Source: Natrinema versiforme
GTDB lineage: Archaea; Halobacteriota; Halobacteria; Halobacteriales; Natrialbaceae
Assembly (NCBI RefSeq): GCF_005576615.1
Contig: NZ_CP040331.1
Coordinates: forward strand, 124,001 to 188,000
Length of the DNA stretch: 64,000 nucleotides
Reading direction: 5' to 3'
This document shows, piece after piece, positions 59,739 through 64,000 of the stretch (positions within the stretch are counted from its first letter, which is position 1; every line of letters starts with the position of its first letter). The translations under genes were made by a program, and so were the position numbers. The notes beneath the pieces were generated by a model that had not been told where the DNA came from, did no database searches, and saw only the letters and a list, made by a program, of their open reading frames with translations.

Positions 59739-60776
59739 TCAGTCTGCGGACGTCGCGGACGCGTTCGACTGGGCACGCATCGTCGTGATCGTGCTGTAGA
59801 TCACGGCCCCGCTGACCATGAACGCCGAGAGCAGGATCAGCACGAAGCTGGCCGTATTCAGCACGTCCATCCCGAGGTAGTCGCCCGCCTGACGGAACGC
59901 GACGGCGATCGAACCACCGACCAGCATCAGCCCGAAGTAGATCTTGATGTCATCTTCGTCGACGATGCCGGTCGCGGCCGAGCCGATCCGGGCGCCGAGC
60001 GCGCTCCCCGCAAGTAGCGGTGCGACGATCGAAAGGTCGACGCCACCGTTGAGTCCGTAGGTGAACGCGCCGAAGCCGCCCGAGAAGACGATCTCGAAGA
60101 GGTCGGTCCCGACCGCGACGGGAACCGGGACGCCGATCAGGTAGACCATCGCGGGCATCTTGATGAAACCGCCACCGACACCCAGGAAACCCGACAGCAG
60201 ACCCGTGGCGAACGCGACGACCAGAATCAACCAGAGCGAGACCTGGATCCCGCCGGCAACTGTCATCATCGGCGGGATACGGTAAGACTGAATCCGCTTC
60301 GCGAGGGGTGGAATCGCGTCCGGATCGATCTCCCCGTCGGACTCGTGGTGGCTCCCACTCGAATCGTCTCCGCCGTCGTTTACGAGCGCATTTCGGGTGA
60401 CGAACAGCCCGACCGCACCCAACAGGACGACGTACGTGATGCCGATGGCACCGCTGGCGAGTCCCAATTCCTCGAGATAGTACACTATCCGACTCCCCAC
60501 CTCGATACCGCTCGTCGTCCCGACGATCATCAGTCCGCCAAGTTTGTAGTCGACCTGGCCGAGGTCGCGGTGTTTCAGCGTCGCGATCATGGCCGTCCCG
60601 AAGACGAAGGCCATGCCGCTCCCGACGGCGACTCTGGCGGGATACCCCATCACGAGTAACGCGGGCGTGACGAGGAACGAGCCGCCCATTCCGAAGAAGC
60701 CGAATAGGACGCCGACCATGAAGCCGAAGCTTACGAACAGTGCGAGCGTCATCAGGGCGATTCCGAATAGCTCCAT
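59739..60776 (-). CDS. TauE/SafE-family exporter (second copy)
   Basis: A 345-residue membrane protein. The first half has GVLFGFFGMGGSFLVTPALLVMGYPARVAVGSGM, and the second has GLLSGFLGVGGGFIKMPAMVYLIGVPVPVAVGTDLFEI, the twin GxGGGx motifs of the family. A hydrophilic loop rich in Asp, His and Ser (NDGGDDSSGSHHESDGE) links the halves. It exports sulfite, sulfonates or similar anions. Its ATG follows the stop of a 48-residue membrane protein gene with no gap, and the pair is preceded by a GCACAATATT motif. Confidence 0.92.
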   Translation of the reverse strand: MELFGIALMTLALFVSFGFMVGVLFGFFGMGGSFLVTPALLVMGYPARVAVGSGMAFVFGTAMIATLKHRDLGQVDYKLGGLMIVGTTSGIEVGSRIVYYLEELGLASGAIGITYVVLLGAVGLFVTRNALVNDGGDDSSGSHHESDGEIDPDAIPPLAKRIQSYRIPPMMTVAGGIQVSLWLILVVAFATGLLSGFLGVGGGFIKMPAMVYLIGVPVPVAVGTDLFEIVFSGGFGAFTYGLNGGVDLSIVAPLLAGSALGARIGSAATGIVDEDDIKIYFGLMLVGGSIAVAFRQAGDYLGMDVLNTASFVLILLSAFMVSGAVIYSTITTMRAQSNASATSAD

Positions 60777-60923
60777 CTATGCGCGTGTGATTTTCTCGAC
60801 GATCGGCGCTGCGACTCGCTCGAGCGCGCCGTACCCGACGTAGAGAACGAACGCCTCGAGGAGGACGACGCCAACGAGGACGCCTGACTGTACTGCTGAC
60901 GAATACGCTGCGAGGTCGATCAT
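60777..60923 (-). CDS. Small single-span membrane protein (48 aa)
   Basis: MIDLAAYSSAVQSGVLVGVVLLEAFVLYVGYGALERV and a short basic end, about one helix in all. It lies directly before the TauE/SafE gene (TAG then ATG), so it is probably translated with it and may help assemble the exporter; the pattern suits DUF7512-like proteins. The longer upstream reading to 61055 is not supported. Confidence 0.75.
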   Translation of the reverse strand: MIDLAAYSSAVQSGVLVGVVLLEAFVLYVGYGALERVAAPIVEKITRA

Positions 60924-61012
60924 CGATACCGACCTCCGTCGCCCGATTGTGTGCGGAGCATAGGTTTCTACTCGGTATCGTCTATCCGGAGGACGGATAT
61001 AACACTTTTGGG

Positions 61013-61029
61013 AATTCCGCACAATATTA
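61013..61029. promoter_or_regulatory. GCACAATATT motif before the exporter operon
   Basis: CCGCACAATATTAC contains the half-site GCACAATATT identical to that at 59.7 kb. On the reverse strand a TATA-like GTTATATCC follows about 20 bp downstream toward the exporter operon. Confidence 0.5.
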
Positions 61030-61220
61030 CTGCAGTCTATCTCACGGCTATCCAACGAGAATATTCCAGTAAGTTATACGGAGCCGAGGAACGAACCGAC
61101 GAAGACTCCTTCCGCTGGCGCGCGGTCGGAACGCGGTGTCAGCGGATTCGTGACGAGACGGAGTCGGCGTCGCGATACCTACGGATCGGTTACGACTGAT
61201 AATTCGGAGTAGGTATTGGT

Positions 61221-61240
61221 TTGCACAAACAATATTATGC
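61221..61240. promoter_or_regulatory. Variant GCACAA...TATTATGC repeat before the UspA gene
   Basis: GCACAA-ACAA-TATTATGC resembles the 54752 palindrome with one extra base and one change in the right arm. It lies about 20-40 bp before the UspA start. Confidence 0.4.
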
Positions 61241-61260
61241 GTCCGAAGCCTACGACCGGT

Positions 61261-62106
61261 ATGATAGCGATCTGTGCGACCGATCTCTCGGCCGCCAGCG
61301 AGGCGACGATCGAGAGCGAGACCTGTCTCGAGTGTCTCGGCCGAATCGGTGTCGAGGAGATCCACCTCGTGACCGTGATCCCGTCGAACGTCCACGCGGG
61401 GATGCCCGGTATCGACTTCGCAGCGCGACGCGAGCAAGCGCTCGATCGCTATCGCAGCGTTATCGAAGACGCGGACTTCGACGTCGAGGCACACGTCGTT
61501 CGCGGGACGCCTCATCGACGCATCAACGGGATCGCAGAGGCGGTCGGCGCTAGCCTTACAGTCATCGGCTCGCGCGGAAAGAGTCCGCTTGAGAACCGCG
61601 TTATCGGATCGACTGCACGCAATCTCGCGCGGACGACGATCGTCCCACTGCTGGTCAACCGGATCGAACGCGGGGCGGACGAGCCAGCCGTCGTTCGCGA
61701 ACACCTGTTTCGGCGGATGCTGTTCGCGACGGACTTCTCGGAGAACGCCGAGCGGGCGTTCGAGGCGTTCTCGTACCTCCGTCACGCGACGCAGGAGGCG
61801 ACGCTAGTCCACGTTGAAACGCCGAAGGATCCGGCGCTTCCAGAGGGCGCCGACCCCGAAGCGCGACTGGCGGAGTTGGCGACCAAACTCGAGGACTGGG
61901 AGATCGAGACGCGAACGGCGGTCCATCAAGGTGATCCGGCGGACGAGATTCTCGCTGCGGAAGTCGAATACGAACCGACGACGATTCTCGTCGGCTCGCG
62001 CGGTCACAGCAGGCTCCGCAGACTCTTGCTCGGGAGCGTCTCCGAAGATATCGTCGCACGGGCGGACGGCAACGTTATGCTCGTACCGCCGGATCGAACG
62101 GCGTAA
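61261..62106 (+). CDS. Tandem universal stress protein
   Basis: A 281-residue protein of two UspA domains (about 1-140 and 155-280). Each has a hydrophobic first strand (IAICATDLSAASEA; MLFATDFSENAERAF) and a nucleotide-binding-like G-x2-G-x9-G-S/T end (VIGSRGKSPLENRVIGSTARN; LVGSRGHSRLRRLLLGSVSED). Family members bind ATP or AMP and protect cells under stress. ATG 61237 is an alternative start. The upstream repeat suggests it belongs to the same regulon as the neighbouring exporter. Confidence 0.93.
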   Translation: MIAICATDLSAASEATIESETCLECLGRIGVEEIHLVTVIPSNVHAGMPGIDFAARREQALDRYRSVIEDADFDVEAHVVRGTPHRRINGIAEAVGASLTVIGSRGKSPLENRVIGSTARNLARTTIVPLLVNRIERGADEPAVVREHLFRRMLFATDFSENAERAFEAFSYLRHATQEATLVHVETPKDPALPEGADPEARLAELATKLEDWEIETRTAVHQGDPADEILAAEVEYEPTTILVGSRGHSRLRRLLLGSVSEDIVARADGNVMLVPPDRTA

Positions 62107-62146
62107 CACGAGGGCGAACCGTCGGCTCACTCGAGCGTGAACCGGT

Positions 62147-62803
62147 TCACCGATCGTGAGAGATGGAGTCGACGCGTTCGTCGGCAAACCAGTGTGCGAT
62201 CGCGCTCTCCGCGCGATGCAGGACATCGCTACAGGTCGACTTGGTCACACCGAGCGCCGACGCGATGTCCGTCAGCGTCGCCTCGCGGGGAACGTCGTAG
62301 TACCCCGCCTCGAGAGCGGTGCGGAAGACCTCGAGCTGCCGATCCGTCAACAGATTCTCTGCGTCGCTCGCGGCGACGGCGTGTACGTACTCGATGTGGT
62401 ATTCAATACCACGCTCATCGAACGCGTCGCCGAGCATCGATAACCGGTCCGCACTCGTCGTCAGTTCCCAAGTCACCACGCCGTCTTCGACCGCAAACGG
62501 CGTCTCCATTGGAACGCCGGCCTGCTGCATGGGAACGAGCAGTGACGGATTCGATGTCTCGACCTGCAGGAGTGCGGTCTCGTCGTGCTTCCAGAGCAAC
62601 TCGAGGTCCCGGATATCGCTCCGCTCGTCGATCGCGGCGAGTATCGGGACTGGATTCGACGCCGCCAGTTCGATGACACCGATTGCGACGTCCGATCCCG
62701 GCAGCACTGAACTGACTCGAAACGTAGTGTCGGGATAGGCCGTCGAAATCTCGTGGATCCAGAGCGATTCGGGGAGTTGGACGGTGAGTTTCGCCCGTGG
62801 CAT
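62147..62803 (-). CDS. Bat-type HTH regulator (second)
   Basis: A 218-residue one-component regulator from ATG 62803 (MPRAKLTVQLPESLWIHEIS). The N-terminal beta-rich sensor domain is followed by the HTH_10 domain LTDRQLEVFRTALEAGYYDVPREATLTDIASALGVTKSTCSDVLHRAES. The Cys in the recognition helix (STCSD) and the motif set match haloarchaeal DmsR/bat-type regulators, which often control anaerobic respiration or redox genes. It is divergent from the membrane protein at 62.9 kb, its likely target. Confidence 0.91.
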   Translation of the reverse strand: MPRAKLTVQLPESLWIHEISTAYPDTTFRVSSVLPGSDVAIGVIELAASNPVPILAAIDERSDIRDLELLWKHDETALLQVETSNPSLLVPMQQAGVPMETPFAVEDGVVTWELTTSADRLSMLGDAFDERGIEYHIEYVHAVAASDAENLLTDRQLEVFRTALEAGYYDVPREATLTDIASALGVTKSTCSDVLHRAESAIAHWFADERVDSISHDR

Positions 62804-62913
62804 CAGTATTGATGGTTGGCAGTCGAACATCGTAGCATACGCTTCGAACATGTTCGAAGCAGCCTGCAATATTCGCGACAACGGATACACAGCGGCCGAT
62901 CAAACGAACGTGT

Positions 62914-64000
62914 ATGGCTGATACGGATCCGTGCGACCCACGTCCAAGCGACTCCGAACACCGATCCACCCGGCGGACGGCTGATGGACCGACGCTCACT
63001 CTGACGCCGTTTCACGTTGCTGGCATCGCCTTCCTGTTTGTCGGTTTCGCGCTCGCTCTCTATCAGGGCCTTCAAGCGTTCGAACTCGTTCCGCAGGTGT
63101 CGTGGATCACGTGGACGCACATCCACTTCGTTACGATCGGCGCGTTCACGCAGTTGCTCTTCGGCACGCTGCCACAACTGACGGCGCGGAAACTCGAGCA
63201 ACCGGGACCGTCAGCAACGGCTATCAAAGCCGGTTTTCTCGGATTGAACGGCGCCGTACTACTCGCCTGGTACGGTCGTGCCTTTGGCGAGCCGCTGTGG
63301 TTCGACATCGGTCTTGGGACGATCTGGCTGCTCACGGGCTGGCTGTTCGCCGTCGTTCTCCTGATGGTACGCAGAAGCGACGGCGGGCGAGCGCGCGACC
63401 CGACCATTGGCTTTTACCTCCTCTCACCGTTCGTCTACCTGATCGGGCTCACGTTCGCGTTCGGACTGTACAGCCACGGCTGGGACGTCCCCGGCGGCTG
63501 GTACGGACTCCGGGAGGCACACGTCCACGCCAACGCGTGGGGGTTTCTGGGCCTCGCGGCGATCGGCACGCTGTACGATCTCTTTCCGCGGCTCGTGGAC
63601 GCGGAGCTATACAGCGACCGCCTGAAACGATACTCGTTCCCGCTGTTTGCACTCGGTATCGTCCCGCTCGTCGTCGGACCGGTGCTCGGCATGGGGAAGA
63701 CGGTGACCGCGATCGGACTAGTACTGTACGCCGCCGGCTATGTTCTCTATATTTACACGCTCGCTCAAACCTACCGGGCCGGCACGCCGAGCGGGACAGC
63801 GCTCTCGGTGCTCGTCGCCCAGCTGTGGATCCTCAGCCCAGCGAGTTTCGCCCCGTTCATCTTGTTCAGCATGCCACTCGGTATCCCCGACCCGTGGATC
63901 GAGACCGGCGCATTGCACTTCCTTTTCATCGGCTGGGCGCTTCCAATCGCGCTCGCGGGCTCGCTGCTCGTCGCCCGCACTCTCGAGTGGCCCCACGGAA
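62914..64000 (+). CDS. Multi-span His-rich membrane protein (cut by the window edge)
   Basis: The frame from ATG 62914 is open to position 64000, so only about 362 residues are seen. After a polar start of about 30 residues come some nine to ten helices with conserved-looking histidines: WITWTHIHFVTIGAFTQLL, SHGWDVPGG and REAHVHANAWGFLGL. The paired H-x-H within helices recalls NnrS or heme-copper oxidase subunit I-like proteins that bind heme or copper. Reaction and partners are unknown. The divergent bat-type regulator is about 110 bp away. The C-terminus lies outside the window. Confidence 0.8.
   Translation, partial: MADTDPCDPRPSDSEHRSTRRTADGPTLTLTPFHVAGIAFLFVGFALALYQGLQAFELVPQVSWITWTHIHFVTIGAFTQLLFGTLPQLTARKLEQPGPSATAIKAGFLGLNGAVLLAWYGRAFGEPLWFDIGLGTIWLLTGWLFAVVLLMVRRSDGGRARDPTIGFYLLSPFVYLIGLTFAFGLYSHGWDVPGGWYGLREAHVHANAWGFLGLAAIGTLYDLFPRLVDAELYSDRLKRYSFPLFALGIVPLVVGPVLGMGKTVTAIGLVLYAAGYVLYIYTLAQTYRAGTPSGTALSVLVAQLWILSPASFAPFILFSMPLGIPDPWIETGALHFLFIGWALPIALAGSLLVARTLEWPHG

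Overview
This window is haloarchaeal DNA. The evidence is the acidic proteome, GC-rich third codon positions, twin-arginine lipoproteins (RR plus a lipobox Cys), a TFB, bat-type HTH regulators, a HalOD1 protein, archaeal deoxyhypusine synthase, and many genes with a TATA element about 25-30 bp before the ATG (leaderless promoters). The density of transposase remnants, duplicated genes and broken genes suggests a megaplasmid or an accessory island rather than a quiet core region; that is inference. A Natrialbaceae-like host would fit but cannot be proved from the sequence.

Layout. 0-8 kb: deoxyhypusine synthase, small hypothetical proteins, a TrkA-C remnant, an IclR regulator, a Tat-exported multicopper oxidase (copy 1) and an AMP-forming acetyl-CoA synthetase. 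8.4-10.3 kb: an IS605-type element with divergent tnpA and tnpB between matching hairpins. 10.4-15 kb: a TFB, an HTH regulator, an RNase Z-like hydrolase, a zinc-ribbon-less protein with TFB-type cyclin repeats, and PanB. 15-30 kb is partly decayed: IS5-like and ISH3-like transposase remnants, a broken GNAT gene, menA interrupted by an in-frame TGA and a second TGA-interrupted gene lie among intact copA, a DsbA-FNT fusion, an SDR/DoxX/VOC operon with a divergent HxlR regulator, an MFS carrier, HalOD1 and bat proteins and a ClC channel.

31-43 kb is a sulfur and thiol-redox block: two flavin reductases, TrxA/TrxB, a rhodanese-persulfide dioxygenase fusion, a SoxB/5'-nucleotidase-like hydrolase, a class V aminotransferase, DsrE, a truncated CoA-disulfide reductase, and two DUF302/methyltransferase pairs. 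43-51 kb encodes exported thiol and copper chemistry: a DsbA-like protein, a polysaccharide deacetylase lipoprotein, two Cys-motif membrane proteins (split by an IS1341-type tnpB element), an HTH regulator with a small membrane protein, and a SCO-TlpA-CcdA operon. 51-64 kb: a membrane TrkA-C protein, DUF2243, tiny zinc-ribbon proteins, two TauE/SafE exporters, a thioredoxin, a frameshifted carbamoyltransferase, multicopper oxidase copy 2, a TrmB-like regulator, a tandem UspA protein, a bat regulator and a multi-spanning membrane protein that runs off the right edge.

The most interesting signal is regulatory. A 23-bp palindrome, CGATTTGCT-N5-AGCAAATCG, recurs upstream of the DsbA-like gene, the deacetylase and the carbamoyltransferase. 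Related copies precede the HTH regulator at 48.3 kb and a TauE/SafE gene. A second family, built on CAATACTAT and on the perfect palindrome GCACAATA-G-TATTGTGC, recurs upstream of sulfur and thioredoxin genes. Together they suggest two local regulons that tie thiol redox, sulfur and copper functions together.
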